In this document: piece after piece, positions 26,371 to 36,086 of the stretch | How positions within the stretch are numbered: position 1 is the first letter of the stretch | Layout: every line of letters starts with the position of its first letter | DNA from: Rhodopirellula sp. | GTDB lineage: Bacteria > Planctomycetota > Planctomycetia > Pirellulales > Pirellulaceae | Assembly (NCBI GenBank): GCA_002689655.1 | Contig: NZHC01000066.1 | Location: forward strand, 33,728-89,812 | Reading direction: 5' to 3' | Length of the DNA: 56,085 bases | Translations under genes and position numbers: made by a program | The notes under the pieces: model-generated | Database searches by the model: none | Told to the model about the DNA's origin: nothing | Seen by the model: the letters and a program-made list of their open reading frames with translations, nothing else

Positions 26371-29300
26371 TCAGTCTGGATCATAGGCAAGGTTGGGGCT
26401 CAACCAACGTTCAGCCTCTTCGATTGGAATACCTTTTCGTTTGGCGTAGCATTCAATTTGGTCTCGTGTGACACGATCAACGGCAAAGTAGCGTGCATCG
26501 GGGTGCCCGAAATACAAACCACTGACGCTCGCGCCGGGTGCCATTGCGAAACTGGATGTGAGTTCCACGGACGTGTTTTTTTCCGCCTCCAAAATGTCAA
26601 ACAGGTTTCGTTTTTCGGTGTGATCTGGACATGCCGGATAACCAGCAGCAGGACGAATGCCCCGGTATTTTTCAGCAATCAGGTCGTTTTTTCCCAATGC
26701 TTCCCCCTCTCCGAATCCCCAGTCTTTTCTCGCTCGTTCATGCATCAACTCGGCGAATGCTTCGGCAAGTCGGTCAGCGACAGCTTGGACCATGATGGCT
26801 TTGTAGTCGTCAAGATCTGCTTTGAACTGCTCAGCAAGAGCATCAGCCCCAATGCCGGTTGTGACCACAAAACCACCGATGTAATCTTCTCGGCCACAAT
26901 CCACTGGCGCAACATAGTCGGCTAGGGAACGATAGTCTTTTTGACCGCGGCGTTCCCATTGCTGACGTAACATGTGAAAACGTGTCAGCTCGTGGGTCCG
27001 GGATTTGTCAGTGAATAAGATGATGTCATCTTTATCGCTAGCAGCTGGCCAGAAACCGTAAGCCGCGTTTGCGATTAATGTCTTGTCCGCGATGATCTTG
27101 TCCAGCAGCGTGTTGGCATCTGCATACAATTCTTTTGCCTGCTCGCCGACGACTTGGTCATCAAATATCTTCGGGTATTTGCCTCGCAATTCCCATGTCA
27201 TGAAGAAGGGTGACCAGTCAATGTAGGATCTAATCTCCGACAGTGGGAAGTTATTTAAGACCTGCGTGCCAGTGAAACACGGCGTGCTGATGTCGATATT
27301 GTCCCAGTCGGTAGCAAAGCGATTCTTCAATGCATCGGCATAGGTGACAAGTTTCTGTTTGCGACCCTCGTAACCTGCAACCAGCTTTTTCTGCTCTTCC
27401 AGATTCGCTTCAATGAAGTTGCTGCGAGTTTCTTCATTAAGCAGTTTCTCTACCACATTGACACTTCGGCTGGCATCAAGGACGTGAATGATTGGTCCGG
27501 GATAAACCGGCGCAATTTTAACCGCGGTGTGCTTGGCACTTGTAGTAGCTCCCCCGACAAGCAATGGGATTTCCAGGTTCTTGCGTTTCATTTCTCTGGC
27601 AACATGGACCATCTCATCCAAGCTCGGGGTAATCAATCCACTCAGCCCTACCATGTCGACATTTTGCTTTTCAGCTTCTTCGATGATTGCGTCTGTTGAA
27701 ACCATGACGCCCATGTCGATTACTTCATAATTATTACATTGTAGCACGACACCCACGATGTTCTTACCAATGTCATGGACATCACCCTTCACAGTCGCAA
27801 TCAGGAATTTGCCTCGTGATGAGTTGGACTCAATGCCGGCTGCTCGCTTTTCTTCCTCCATGAATGGCTCGAGATAGGCAACAGCTTTTTTCATCACCCG
27901 CGCGGATTTGACCACTTGAGGAAGGAACATCTTTCCCTCGCCAAACAGATCGCCAACGATTTGCATTCCGTCCATTAAAGGACCTTCGATCACTTGCAGG
28001 CAGCGATCAAATTCTTGGCGTGCCTCTTCGGTATCTTCGACGATGTACTTGTCTATGCCCTTGATCAATGCGTGTCGCATGCGTTCAGCGACGGGTGCTT
28101 CTCGCCAAGTCAGGTCTTCACCGCTTTTTTTCTTCCCGGTCCCTTTCACCGTTTCGGATAGGTCCAGCAACCGGTCCGTTGCGTCAGGACGCCGATTCAA
28201 CAAGACATCTTCTACGCATTCCAACAAATCCTTGGGTATCTCCTCGTAAACCTCAAGTTGTCCGGCATTGACAATCCCCATGTCGAGACCAGCTTTGACT
28301 GCGTGAAATAGAAATGAGCTGTGCATGGCCTCTCGCACGCGGTCGTTTCCGCGGAAACTGAAACTGATATTGCTAACGCCACCGCTGGTTTTGGCGTTGG
28401 GGCATTCTTGCTTGATGCGTCTTACTGCGTTGATGAAGTCGACTGCATAGTTGTCATGTTCTTCAATGCCAGTGGCGACCGTCAGAATGTTGGGGTCGAA
28501 AATGATGTCCTCTGGCGGGAAATTCACCTCGTTGACCAACAGATCGTACGCGCGTTTGCAGATGCGTACTTTGCTATCCTCGTCGGCTGCCTGCCCTTTC
28601 TCATCAAATGCCATTACCACGGCTGCTGCGCCATATTGTCTTACCAGACGCGCACGTTCCAGAAAAGTTGCTTCGCCGTCTTTCAGAGAGATCGAGTTGA
28701 CGATCGCTTTACCCTGCGTATTTTGAAGACCAGCTTCGAGCACTTCCCACTTGCTGCTATCGATCATTATGGGGACTGCTGCCACGATATCATCGCCTGA
28801 TATCAGACGCAGAAACCGCGTCATGGCTTCGCTCCCATCGAGCAACGCGTCGTCAAAATTGATGTCGATTATCGTAGCGCCGTTCTGAACCTGTTCGCGG
28901 GCAACCTCGACTGCCTCCTCGTAAAGTTCTTCGCGAATCAAACGCGCGAATTTTCGACTACCCGTCACGTTAGTCCTTTCACCCACCATGGTGAACGGAA
29001 TTTCGGGTCGCATCACCATTGGCAATTGACCGGACAAACGTGTCCATACGGGGCCTGCCATGTCTTGCTTCGGCTGCAAACCGCCAATTCGAGCTTCCAT
29101 GGCACGAATATGGTCAGGTGTTGTTCCACAGCAACCGCCGAGGATATTGATCCATCCGTTGTCCGCATATTCGCCAACGATATCGGCCATGGCTTTCGGA
29201 CCTAAATCGAATTCACCCATATCATTTGGCAGCCCGGCGTTGGGATGACAACTGATGGGGATGGCGGTCGATTGGGACATCTCCTCGATATGGGAACGCA

Positions 29301-30084
29301 TGACATCGGGCCCAAGGGCACAGTTCATTCCGATTGATAACATCGGGAAGTGTGAAAGGGAGGTCACGAACGCTTCAACGCTCTGCCCACTCACAAACGT
29401 TCGACCACCTTGGTCGAAAGTACCACTGATCATGACTGGTACTCGTTTTCCGCCAGCATCGAAGAAATCCTGAATTGCGAACAAGCACGCCTTGAGGTTA
29501 AGAGTATCGATGGCTGTCTCGGGCAGCAGGATGTCCACTCCTGCGTTGACCAGAGAATTAACTTGCATCAAGTAACTGGCTCGCATCTCTTCAAACGTTG
29601 TGTCCCGGTGTGCAGGGTCGTCAACATTGGTACTAATTGCCGTTTGTTTTGTCGTGGGGCCGATCGATCCTGCGACGAAACGAGGCTTGTCTGGGGTTCG
29701 CTCTGTCCACTCGTCAGCTGCTTTCCGTGCGCAGCTTACGGCCGCAATATTGATTTCATCAACCAATTCCAAGGGCAGATCAAACTCCAGCATCCCGACT
29801 GGGGATGCCCCGAAAGAATTTGTTTCGACAATATCACTGCCCGCTTCATAATAGGCGTGGTGTATGCCCGTGATCTTTTCTGGGTGAGTCAGGCAAAGAA
29901 TGTCCGAGAAGTTCTTGAGGTCTTTGTGGTGCTCAGCAAATCTTTCTCCACGGACTGCAGTCTCGTCCAACTTAAGACGCTGGATCATGGTGCCCATGGC
30001 ACCGTCCAACAGCAGAATTCGTTCGCGAATCAGATTGGAAATGAGGGAAGACTTTGTATCAGCTTGAAGCATTCTGGGAGCCAT
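26371..30084 (-). CDS. metH: Cobalamin-dependent methionine synthase
   Basis: A full-length MetH of 1237 residues. Modules in order: homocysteine domain with zinc cysteines Cys255, Cys318 and Cys319 (GGCCGTTPD); pterin (methyltetrahydrofolate) domain starting near 366 ([12 protein letters not shown]); cap and cobalamin domain with [10 protein letters not shown], His770 being the lower ligand; and a C-terminal S-adenosylmethionine reactivation domain. It transfers methyl from methyltetrahydrofolate to homocysteine. The reading frame is intact. No cobalamin riboswitch was found in the 243-base divergent leader. The start ATG is followed by a second in-frame ATG 4 codons on. Confidence 0.97.
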   Translation of the reverse strand: MAPRMLQADTKSSLISNLIRERILLLDGAMGTMIQRLKLDETAVRGERFAEHHKDLKNFSDILCLTHPEKITGIHHAYYEAGSDIVETNSFGASPVGMLEFDLPLELVDEINIAAVSCARKAADEWTERTPDKPRFVAGSIGPTTKQTAISTNVDDPAHRDTTFEEMRASYLMQVNSLVNAGVDILLPETAIDTLNLKACLFAIQDFFDAGGKRVPVMISGTFDQGGRTFVSGQSVEAFVTSLSHFPMLSIGMNCALGPDVMRSHIEEMSQSTAIPISCHPNAGLPNDMGEFDLGPKAMADIVGEYADNGWINILGGCCGTTPDHIRAMEARIGGLQPKQDMAGPVWTRLSGQLPMVMRPEIPFTMVGERTNVTGSRKFARLIREELYEEAVEVAREQVQNGATIIDINFDDALLDGSEAMTRFLRLISGDDIVAAVPIMIDSSKWEVLEAGLQNTQGKAIVNSISLKDGEATFLERARLVRQYGAAAVVMAFDEKGQAADEDSKVRICKRAYDLLVNEVNFPPEDIIFDPNILTVATGIEEHDNYAVDFINAVRRIKQECPNAKTSGGVSNISFSFRGNDRVREAMHSSFLFHAVKAGLDMGIVNAGQLEVYEEIPKDLLECVEDVLLNRRPDATDRLLDLSETVKGTGKKKSGEDLTWREAPVAERMRHALIKGIDKYIVEDTEEARQEFDRCLQVIEGPLMDGMQIVGDLFGEGKMFLPQVVKSARVMKKAVAYLEPFMEEEKRAAGIESNSSRGKFLIATVKGDVHDIGKNIVGVVLQCNNYEVIDMGVMVSTDAIIEEAEKQNVDMVGLSGLITPSLDEMVHVAREMKRKNLEIPLLVGGATTSAKHTAVKIAPVYPGPIIHVLDASRSVNVVEKLLNEETRSNFIEANLEEQKKLVAGYEGRKQKLVTYADALKNRFATDWDNIDISTPCFTGTQVLNNFPLSEIRSYIDWSPFFMTWELRGKYPKIFDDQVVGEQAKELYADANTLLDKIIADKTLIANAAYGFWPAASDKDDIILFTDKSRTHELTRFHMLRQQWERRGQKDYRSLADYVAPVDCGREDYIGGFVVTTGIGADALAEQFKADLDDYKAIMVQAVADRLAEAFAELMHERARKDWGFGEGEALGKNDLIAEKYRGIRPAAGYPACPDHTEKRNLFDILEAEKNTSVELTSSFAMAPGASVSGLYFGHPDARYFAVDRVTRDQIECYAKRKGIPIEEAERWLSPNLAYDPD

Positions 30085-30160
30085 TTTTACTCAAAAGTGT
30101 CAAATTCGTTAAGTGATAGTTTCGTTTCCAGTCGCCTGATTCACAACCCGAAGTGAATGG

Positions 30161-30177
30161 AGATTGAGATTCAATCT
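30161..30177. promoter_or_regulatory. 17-bp perfect inverted repeat upstream of metH
   Basis: AGATTGA-GAT-TCAATCT: two perfect 7-base arms with a 3-base centre, 77 bases upstream of the metH start and 151 bases upstream of the divergent gene at 30328. The size and symmetry suit a dimeric repressor or activator. It contains TGA-N3-TCA, which is not the classic MetR spacing. No regulator gene is adjacent. No T tract follows on either strand that would make it a terminator. Confidence 0.45.
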
Positions 30178-30327
30178 TGCCTCAGCGTCTCAGTTTGGCT
30201 ATTCCGCAGGAGTAGAAGGATCGTACAAGTGGTTTTCGGATCTCGAAAGCTTGGCCGCAGCGTCATTGTTCGCCTCTGCAAATCTCGACCTTGACCATTC
30301 AGATACTCGCCCATCCAGGAAGATCGC

Positions 30328-31500
30328 ATGACCGTCTCGCCAAAATGGCCAGATGAGGGGAAAAAGACGCAATTCCGGGAAGGTAATCCCGATTCAGAAA
30401 TGCCCGGGGGGCATCCTGACGCCCTGCCGCCGACCCTTTTTCAGCTGCCAAATTTGCGTCCTGATCGTCCCCCGGTGGCAGCTAGAACCGAAATTTCGAA
30501 CCTAGCATCAACGCCCGAAGGAAAAAATTTCGTTCATCACGTGGCCGAGATGCCATTTGTAAGAGTGGGGACTGATGAGACACGGGCGTTAGAAGCCTCG
30601 AACATTCAGCAACATGCGAATTCGGCGGAAGCGGGTAACCATAGCGATGATGAATCGCGTTACCCCGCGTCTCCTACCGTTGTGGATGGTCCAGAAACGC
30701 CAGCGACGACTCACTCGTCCGACGCCAAAGATCAATCGAAATCACGTTATGCCGCAAATAAGCGGTCGCTCGAAAGTCAGGAATCGACGTCTCTTGCACC
30801 AACCGATAGACCGGCAGGAAGATCTTGGATGGACTCCATCGGTTCGCATGGCATCGTTGTGACGCTCCTGCTAGTCGTCGTTGCCGCTGCTTTATACACC
30901 GGTCGGGTAGGCAAGGATGATTCCGATGATGCATCTTTGGCGGAGGGTCGTGATTGGCTCGAGTATGGTACTGACGAGGAGATCAGATTACCGAATGCTT
31001 CTATTGCAGACGGCTCTTCAGGAGCCCCCATCGAAGAGCCTGATCGTATCCTTCAAGATACTAGTCAACTGACGCCCCAGAGTGGCCTCGTTGGTGCTTC
31101 TCGAGTGGAATCAGGAAAGAGTCAGCTCGAAAGAAATACATCGACCAGCAGCGCCTTGCTGACGCAGCCAGTGGCATCGGATGATGACCGCTATTTGCAA
31201 TCTGACTTCGCTGAAAACATGCAGCAGAATGCGAGTGATTCGTTCTCACAACCATACACCTCGGTAGTCGCACCGGTCAGTCCAGCAGCTACTCGAAGCG
31301 ATCAGTCTGGTATGTCAGGAAATCAGCCACGCCAAACCGGGCAACCAGCCGCTTACGGAATTTCGGTGCCTGCTGCTAGTCAGACGCCCCCCTATCTACG
31401 CACGGCCACACCAGCCGGTATTTCTGATTGGTCCAAATTTTTTCCGCGTGTTCCATCAGGCAACACAGTGCGTCCAACCTATCCATCAACTTCCAACTGA
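30328..31500 (+). CDS. Single-pass membrane protein, unknown function
   Basis: A 390-residue protein of low complexity, rich in Ser, Asp, Pro, Gln and Thr. A first soluble half of about 170 residues is followed by one clear membrane helix at about 173-192 (GIVVTLLLVVVAAALYTG) and then an unstructured, Ser/Gln/Pro-rich second half. No signal peptide, so the N-terminal half is likely cytosolic and the C-terminal half outside. No family recognised. It is followed after 11 bases by the BY-kinase-like P-loop gene, so the two are very likely co-transcribed. A scaffold or membrane anchor for that protein is a possible role, with no direct evidence. Confidence 0.72.
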   Translation: MTVSPKWPDEGKKTQFREGNPDSEMPGGHPDALPPTLFQLPNLRPDRPPVAARTEISNLASTPEGKNFVHHVAEMPFVRVGTDETRALEASNIQQHANSAEAGNHSDDESRYPASPTVVDGPETPATTHSSDAKDQSKSRYAANKRSLESQESTSLAPTDRPAGRSWMDSIGSHGIVVTLLLVVVAAALYTGRVGKDDSDDASLAEGRDWLEYGTDEEIRLPNASIADGSSGAPIEEPDRILQDTSQLTPQSGLVGASRVESGKSQLERNTSTSSALLTQPVASDDDRYLQSDFAENMQQNASDSFSQPYTSVVAPVSPAATRSDQSGMSGNQPRQTGQPAAYGISVPAASQTPPYLRTATPAGISDWSKFFPRVPSGNTVRPTYPSTSN

Positions 31501-31511
31501 TTCTGTTTGTT

Positions 31512-33041
31512 ATGAGTGATCAAGCTTTTGTCAAAGCGTTTTCTCGAAGACGACCCGCGAGCGACCAGACAACTCAGTCTGGCGGAAGTGAAGCGGGGGA
31601 CACTGGATCAGGGATCCAAGAGCAGGCGGCAAGCCGGGTGACATCGGCAACCAGGGCATCGCAGATGCTGGGGCAGCAGGTTTCTGACTCCGCCTCAGAC
31701 GGTGATGCCTCTGGTGGGTTGCAGTTGGATCAGTCAGTTGCAGCAACTGCTCGTGTGTGGATTGACCATCATGCCGACCGTTTGTCGCGAGCAGACTATG
31801 CTGGCGATGAGATTCCAAGGCCATACCTTGAGGCGCTAACGGGTGATCAAACGCCGCCATTTGAATCGAGTGATAGTGCGAACAATATGCAGGGTTTTCG
31901 ACCCGATGCCGAGCCTGTTGGTCCACTAAGGAGTGAACAACATGCAGCTGTAGCTGATGAACGAGATAGTTTAGCTCAGCCTATTCAGGACGCGTATGCT
32001 TCGACATTCACGGATGCCGCAGGTTTCGTAAATGACCAGCTGAGCAACGTTGAACCCGCAGAAGTCTTGCGGACGCTACGGGAGGCGGATGCTGGCAGCT
32101 TGGACTCCAGTTTTTCCTTGAAAAACGACTTGTCAACACACCAGCCAAAATTCGAATCGATCGCACATTCTGAGCTTTTGCAGTCTGATGCTGAAACGTC
32201 TGAACTGATCATTGAGAATCCGTTTGCTAACGCTGCTAAGCATGAGCATGAAACACAGCCAGCGTCACCAACGTTTGGTTGCGATTCCATTTCAGATTCG
32301 CATGTTCCACAGCAAGATGCGTATCAACCCGCTGGGACAGATGAGTATGTCCTTGACTCGACTCCGAATGACTCAGGGCACGTTGGTGCACAGGTCGGGC
32401 TAAAGCCCTTTCAAGCTGTCTGGGAGGTTGATGTATTAGATGTTCCCACCATTGTCGCGGACCTGTTTTTTGAGGGTCGACTTTTTCAACAAATAGCGGA
32501 ACGAATGTCGGATGCAGTTGATTCTGGGCTCAACAGCGTGATTGTTACCAGTGCTCAGTCGGGCGAAGGTCGCAGTAGTGTCGCCATCGGCTTAGCGATG
32601 ACCGCTGCAGCTGCGGGGAAACGAGTTGCTCTGGTGGATGCAAATCTCGAACAGCCTAAGTTGGCTGATGAGCTCCGATTGGAATTGCAGCATGGCTGGA
32701 TCGATACGATTCGCGCGGGCTTGCCGATGAAAGAGGTTGCCGTGCATGCAGTAGAAGATGGTGTGACACTGATTCCATTGAAGCCAACCAAGCAGAACAT
32801 TGCAGCGACGGGTGACGAGTTAGTTCAACTGGTCGATCTATTGGAAGACAAGTTTGATTTACTCATTCTCGATGGACCGACATCACAGTCAAGCCAGATT
32901 GATCAGTGTGCATCGGCTGTTGACAGTGCGATCATTGTCCGCGATACGGCACGAACTGATGCGTTTGCCATCAACGATTTTTCCTGCCGACTGCGTAAAT
33001 CAGGCATCAAGGGTGTTGGTGTGGTTGAGAACTTCACTTGA
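31512..33041 (+). CDS. BY-kinase/CpsD-like P-loop protein with acidic N-terminal tail and arginine in Walker A
   Basis: A 509-residue protein. The first about 300 residues are an acidic, Ser/Gln/Asp-rich, probably disordered region starting AFVKAFSRR. The last about 190 form a MinD/CpsD-type P-loop domain: Walker A at 349-356 (QSGEGRSS, where the expected lysine is Arg354), Walker A' VALVDANLEQP with Asp376, and Walker B LLILDGP with Asp454. BY-kinases regulate exopolysaccharide export and normally end in a tyrosine cluster, which is absent here. The Lys-to-Arg change would be expected to weaken ATP turnover. The ATG at 31512 is used; upstream frame to 31428 overlaps the previous gene. Confidence 0.8.
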   Translation: MSDQAFVKAFSRRRPASDQTTQSGGSEAGDTGSGIQEQAASRVTSATRASQMLGQQVSDSASDGDASGGLQLDQSVAATARVWIDHHADRLSRADYAGDEIPRPYLEALTGDQTPPFESSDSANNMQGFRPDAEPVGPLRSEQHAAVADERDSLAQPIQDAYASTFTDAAGFVNDQLSNVEPAEVLRTLREADAGSLDSSFSLKNDLSTHQPKFESIAHSELLQSDAETSELIIENPFANAAKHEHETQPASPTFGCDSISDSHVPQQDAYQPAGTDEYVLDSTPNDSGHVGAQVGLKPFQAVWEVDVLDVPTIVADLFFEGRLFQQIAERMSDAVDSGLNSVIVTSAQSGEGRSSVAIGLAMTAAAAGKRVALVDANLEQPKLADELRLELQHGWIDTIRAGLPMKEVAVHAVEDGVTLIPLKPTKQNIAATGDELVQLVDLLEDKFDLLILDGPTSQSSQIDQCASAVDSAIIVRDTARTDAFAINDFSCRLRKSGIKGVGVVENFT

Positions 33042-33149
33042 TTGCACTCGCAAATCGGGTTGCAGGGAGAGCAACTTGCCGGCGACAGATGGCAGATGTC
33101 TTTGCTGCTGATTTCAATGCAATTCCCAAGCCTTGTGGTGATTCGTGGT

Positions 33150-34304
33150 TCAGCAGCAGTCGCCTGTATCGCAACAGTCATCGCCAACGATTGTCAAATC
33201 GTAATTTTTGCCTTTTGTGATTTTCGCTGATCGTTCGTGCCCATCGCAGTTCATGGGCTTGGCATCGGCGTCCTTGACCGCTTGGTGGGGTGGGATGGGG
33301 ATGAAATCATCGGTGTAAGGTGCCCGAGTCATCAATGTAAAGGTATCCCGGCAGACGGCGGTTCTCTCGCCGCGGCGGAAAGTATTTCCGCGGTCATCAG
33401 TTACTTGGGTAAACGGGCCGCGGTAAATCACAGCTTCATTGTAGTCATCGCAGCGTCCCTCTTTCCCCTTGTAGGCGATGACGGTAGCCGAGCGAAACTC
33501 AATGCCCTCGACAGTTTGCCAGGGTTGCTCTTGCAAAACAGGCATTTCACATCCGTAAAAACCTACTCTCTCAAATGCTCTCAAAAAATCGGTTTCTTGA
33601 AAAGCACCGGAGATGCATCCGCTCCAAAGCTCCGGGTCATTCTGCAAGTGTTGGGGCACAAATTCATCGCTGACGATGTCGCTAATTACTGCGCGTCCAC
33701 CTGGTTTGAGGACTCGGAAGATTTCGCGAAAAAGTTGCTCTTTTTCTGACGCGTCAACAAGGTTCAGGACACAATTGCTCACAACCACGTCGATGGAGTT
33801 GTCGGGAATCATGGGGCTTTCCCTTCGCATGGTGTGGAGCATCGATTCGAACTCCTGCAGACCCGCCTCATTCGTTATGGGATGATCCACCAGATAGGCA
33901 TCGACTCGGTCCCGATCGATGGACATATCTTGAATTTTTCCTTTATGGAAATGCACATTGTCGTAGCCAATCTTATTAGCGACTTCGACCTGACTCTGCC
34001 GCGCGAGTTCAAGCATGGTGTCATTCATGTCGACACCAATGACTTTTCCTTTTGGTCCCACCACCTGTGTGGCTATAAAGCAGATCTTTCCACCGCCGCT
34101 TCCAAGGTCTAACACTGTTTCACCCGATCGAAGCCACTTGGAGGGATCGCCGCACCCATAGTCACGATCGATGACTTCCTTTGGAATGACCTTCAGATAT
34201 TGTGTGTCGTAGTCTACGGGACAGCAGAGCTCGACTTCACGCTCTTGTGCCGCAGCTGAATATCGCTGACGTACGGCGTTTTCGGTATCGAGGGTATTGG
34301 ACAT
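33150..34304 (-). CDS. arsM: Arsenite S-adenosylmethionine methyltransferase
   Basis: A 384-residue ArsM-like enzyme. SAM motif DLGSGGG at 66-72, and conserved cysteines Cys51 (YGCGDPS), Cys178 (SNCVLNLV) and Cys230 (WSGCISGAF), the positions where ArsM enzymes bind As(III). The C-terminus carries extra paired cysteines (CCDTGDCC, 377-384). ArsM converts arsenite to methylated arsenicals in the cytoplasm. It is the second gene of an operon with arsS: AAGAAG stands 8-14 bases before its ATG, 27 bases after the arsS stop. The extra cysteines could bind arsenic, or simply mark this subgroup. Confidence 0.9.
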   Translation of the reverse strand: MSNTLDTENAVRQRYSAAAQEREVELCCPVDYDTQYLKVIPKEVIDRDYGCGDPSKWLRSGETVLDLGSGGGKICFIATQVVGPKGKVIGVDMNDTMLELARQSQVEVANKIGYDNVHFHKGKIQDMSIDRDRVDAYLVDHPITNEAGLQEFESMLHTMRRESPMIPDNSIDVVVSNCVLNLVDASEKEQLFREIFRVLKPGGRAVISDIVSDEFVPQHLQNDPELWSGCISGAFQETDFLRAFERVGFYGCEMPVLQEQPWQTVEGIEFRSATVIAYKGKEGRCDDYNEAVIYRGPFTQVTDDRGNTFRRGERTAVCRDTFTLMTRAPYTDDFIPIPPHQAVKDADAKPMNCDGHERSAKITKGKNYDLTIVGDDCCDTGDCC

Positions 34305-34331
34305 GTATATCTTCTTTGTTTGGGTTTTGGT

Positions 34332-35342
34332 TCAGGTAACAGAGCCACCGCAACTGCTGCCAGCTCCGGCAGTGCAACCGTAGCAGTGATCAGCGACAGA
34401 AACACGCTGATAAATATATTCGTCAAAGGCTTCGATGTCCCATACCGTGTGAGGTGGCTTTCCAGCAACTGGCATTCCCAACATCTGGTTGAAATCACAG
34501 TCGTACAATTGACCGTCCCAGCCAATCGAGAGCATCGCTTTGCACATGACTCCACGGGCTGCGCGCGGATTGAAGGCTGATTCCAGCATCTGCATGTAGT
34601 CCACCAACACCCCACGCTTCTTCAGAAATTGTGCATATCTTTTAATGGGAATGTTGGTGATTGCGAGCAAATGATTGAATTCAACGTTGTAGCGTTTTTT
34701 TAGTTCTCGTTTGTAATCACTTTCCAATGCTGTCTGGTCTGGCGGCAATGTTGGTCCCGTCGGGTTGAAGACAAGATTCAGTTTCAAGGGCCCGCTGTCT
34801 TGCCCATAGCCCAGTGCATTGAGTTGCTGCAGGCCGTTGATGCTACGTTCGAATACGCCTGATCCCCGTTGTGCGTCGACGTTGTCTTCCAGGTAGCAGG
34901 GTAAAGATGCCACAATGTCGACTTGATGTGAGGCAAGGAATTCACCTAAATCTTCCTGTCCCGGTTCTGACAGGATGGTCAGGTTGCATCGGTCAATGAC
35001 TCGCAACCCTCTGCCGCGGAAATGTGTTACCAGAGATCGAAAGCTTGAATTGAGCTCGGGAGCACCACCCGTTAAGTCGATTGTTGTAAGTGATTTACAC
35101 TTGTCTACGAGTTCACTGATGCGTTTCGCCGTTTTCGGCGTCATGTTCTCGGCTGTCTTGGTTGGACCAGCGTCGACATGGCAATGTGTGCAAGTCTGAT
35201 TACAGAGCTTGCCCAGATTGATTTGCAGTTCAGTCAACGAATCTCGAATCAATGTCTCAGCGTTCCGACCTACTCGTGCGGCAAACGGTTCGACGATTCC
35301 AGTTGGGAGGCCTGCATCGATGATCGGGAGAATGGACGACAT
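34332..35342 (-). CDS. arsS: Radical SAM protein ArsS (arsenosugar biosynthesis family)
   Basis: A 336-residue radical SAM enzyme. CNQTCTHC (Cys47, Cys51, Cys54) is the [4Fe-4S] cluster motif, then DLTGGAPEL binds SAM. A C-terminal SPASM/Cys-rich domain holds DCDFNQMLG and, at the end, CYGCTAGAGSSCGG (Cys320, 323, 331). This tail matches the TIGR04167 family, in which some members carry selenocysteine at the end; here the codons are plain cysteine. ArsS adds the 5'-deoxyadenosyl group to dimethylated arsenic on the way to arsenosugars. A perfect inverted repeat lies 50 bases upstream. Confidence 0.9.
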   Translation of the reverse strand: MSSILPIIDAGLPTGIVEPFAARVGRNAETLIRDSLTELQINLGKLCNQTCTHCHVDAGPTKTAENMTPKTAKRISELVDKCKSLTTIDLTGGAPELNSSFRSLVTHFRGRGLRVIDRCNLTILSEPGQEDLGEFLASHQVDIVASLPCYLEDNVDAQRGSGVFERSINGLQQLNALGYGQDSGPLKLNLVFNPTGPTLPPDQTALESDYKRELKKRYNVEFNHLLAITNIPIKRYAQFLKKRGVLVDYMQMLESAFNPRAARGVMCKAMLSIGWDGQLYDCDFNQMLGMPVAGKPPHTVWDIEAFDEYIYQRVSVADHCYGCTAGAGSSCGGSVT

Positions 35343-35391
35343 GCGTTCGGGCTATGGGGAATGCGATATCAGGGCTTCTGAGGATAACAAA

Positions 35392-35408
35392 AACCTATCC
35401 AATAGGTT
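35392..35408. promoter_or_regulatory. 17-bp perfect inverted repeat upstream of arsS
   Basis: AACCTAT-CCA-ATAGGTT: 7-base arms with a 3-base centre, 50 bases upstream of the arsS start. On the minus strand it is followed by TTTGTT, so it could be an operator for the arsS-arsM operon or the terminator of the PfpI gene ending at 35523. The tight 3-base loop favours a dimer-binding site over a hairpin. No ArsR gene is in the window. Confidence 0.5.
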
Positions 35409-35522
35409 GCGATGGCTATTTGTCACAAGGAAATGAAAGGCTTTCGGGGTCGTGTTTCCTAGGGTGAGGCCTGTGCACCTCGTTCCGCCCGGCCCGTTGC
35501 TCAGGCACTCGCAATTTGATAG

Positions 35523-36086
35523 TTACGCTTCTCGTGCTTCTTCAAGCAACTTGATCCATGGTCCGACATAATGCCCGTTGTCATGGAACGTCCGTCCACT
35601 CACTAAGTTGCCATCAATAACGCAGGCTTCGTTGACAAAAATTCCGCCACAGACTTCCAGGTCAAATTTGCATTTTGGAACGGTGGCCATGCGGCGTCCA
35701 CGAACACAATCGGCGTAAGCTGGGATCTCCACGCCGTGGCATACGCTCGCCACTGGCTTGTTGACCTCAAAAAAGTACTTCGTAGCCCGAACAAGGTGCT
35801 TGTCGTAACGAATGTATTCGGGAGCTCGACCACCGCTGAAAAGGATACCAGCGTAATCTTCGGGATTCATCTGTGAGAAAGCGATCTCCGCTTGAATCGT
35901 GTATCCCTCCCACTCTTTCGTAATGGTCCATCCCGGTTTTATCTCGTGCATGACCATTTGGTACAGCCGCTTTTCAGGAGCTGCGACAACAGGTGTGAAG
36001 CCAGCCTCCTGCAAACGGTAGTACGGGTACATCGTATCCAGAGTTTCGGTAGCATCGCCTACGATGATCAGGACCTTGTCAGACAT
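35523..36086 (-). CDS. DJ-1/PfpI family protein
   Basis: About 187 residues; the ATG ending at 36086 begins the typical DKVLIIVGDATETLDTMYPY start, with a GAAG-type site before it. The nucleophile elbow is VCHGVE (Cys116, His117), with Glu14 in the expected place near the start. Family members include deglycases/hydratases, chaperones and proteases; this one belongs to the PfpI-like class I glutamine amidotransferase fold. A frame reaching 36155 exists but lacks support. It lies upstream of arsS on the same strand; stress or detoxification is a plausible theme. Confidence 0.85.
   Translation of the reverse strand: MSDKVLIIVGDATETLDTMYPYYRLQEAGFTPVVAAPEKRLYQMVMHEIKPGWTITKEWEGYTIQAEIAFSQMNPEDYAGILFSGGRAPEYIRYDKHLVRATKYFFEVNKPVASVCHGVEIPAYADCVRGRRMATVPKCKFDLEVCGGIFVNEACVIDGNLVSGRTFHDNGHYVGPWIKLLEEAREA

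Noticed and set aside
28321-28800. Long plus-strand frames antisense to metH
   Set aside because: They are shadows of a full-length, motif-complete methionine synthase.
32563-32580. Reading the BY-kinase-like protein as an active tyrosine kinase
   Set aside because: The Walker A lysine is arginine and there is no tyrosine cluster, so kinase activity is not claimed.
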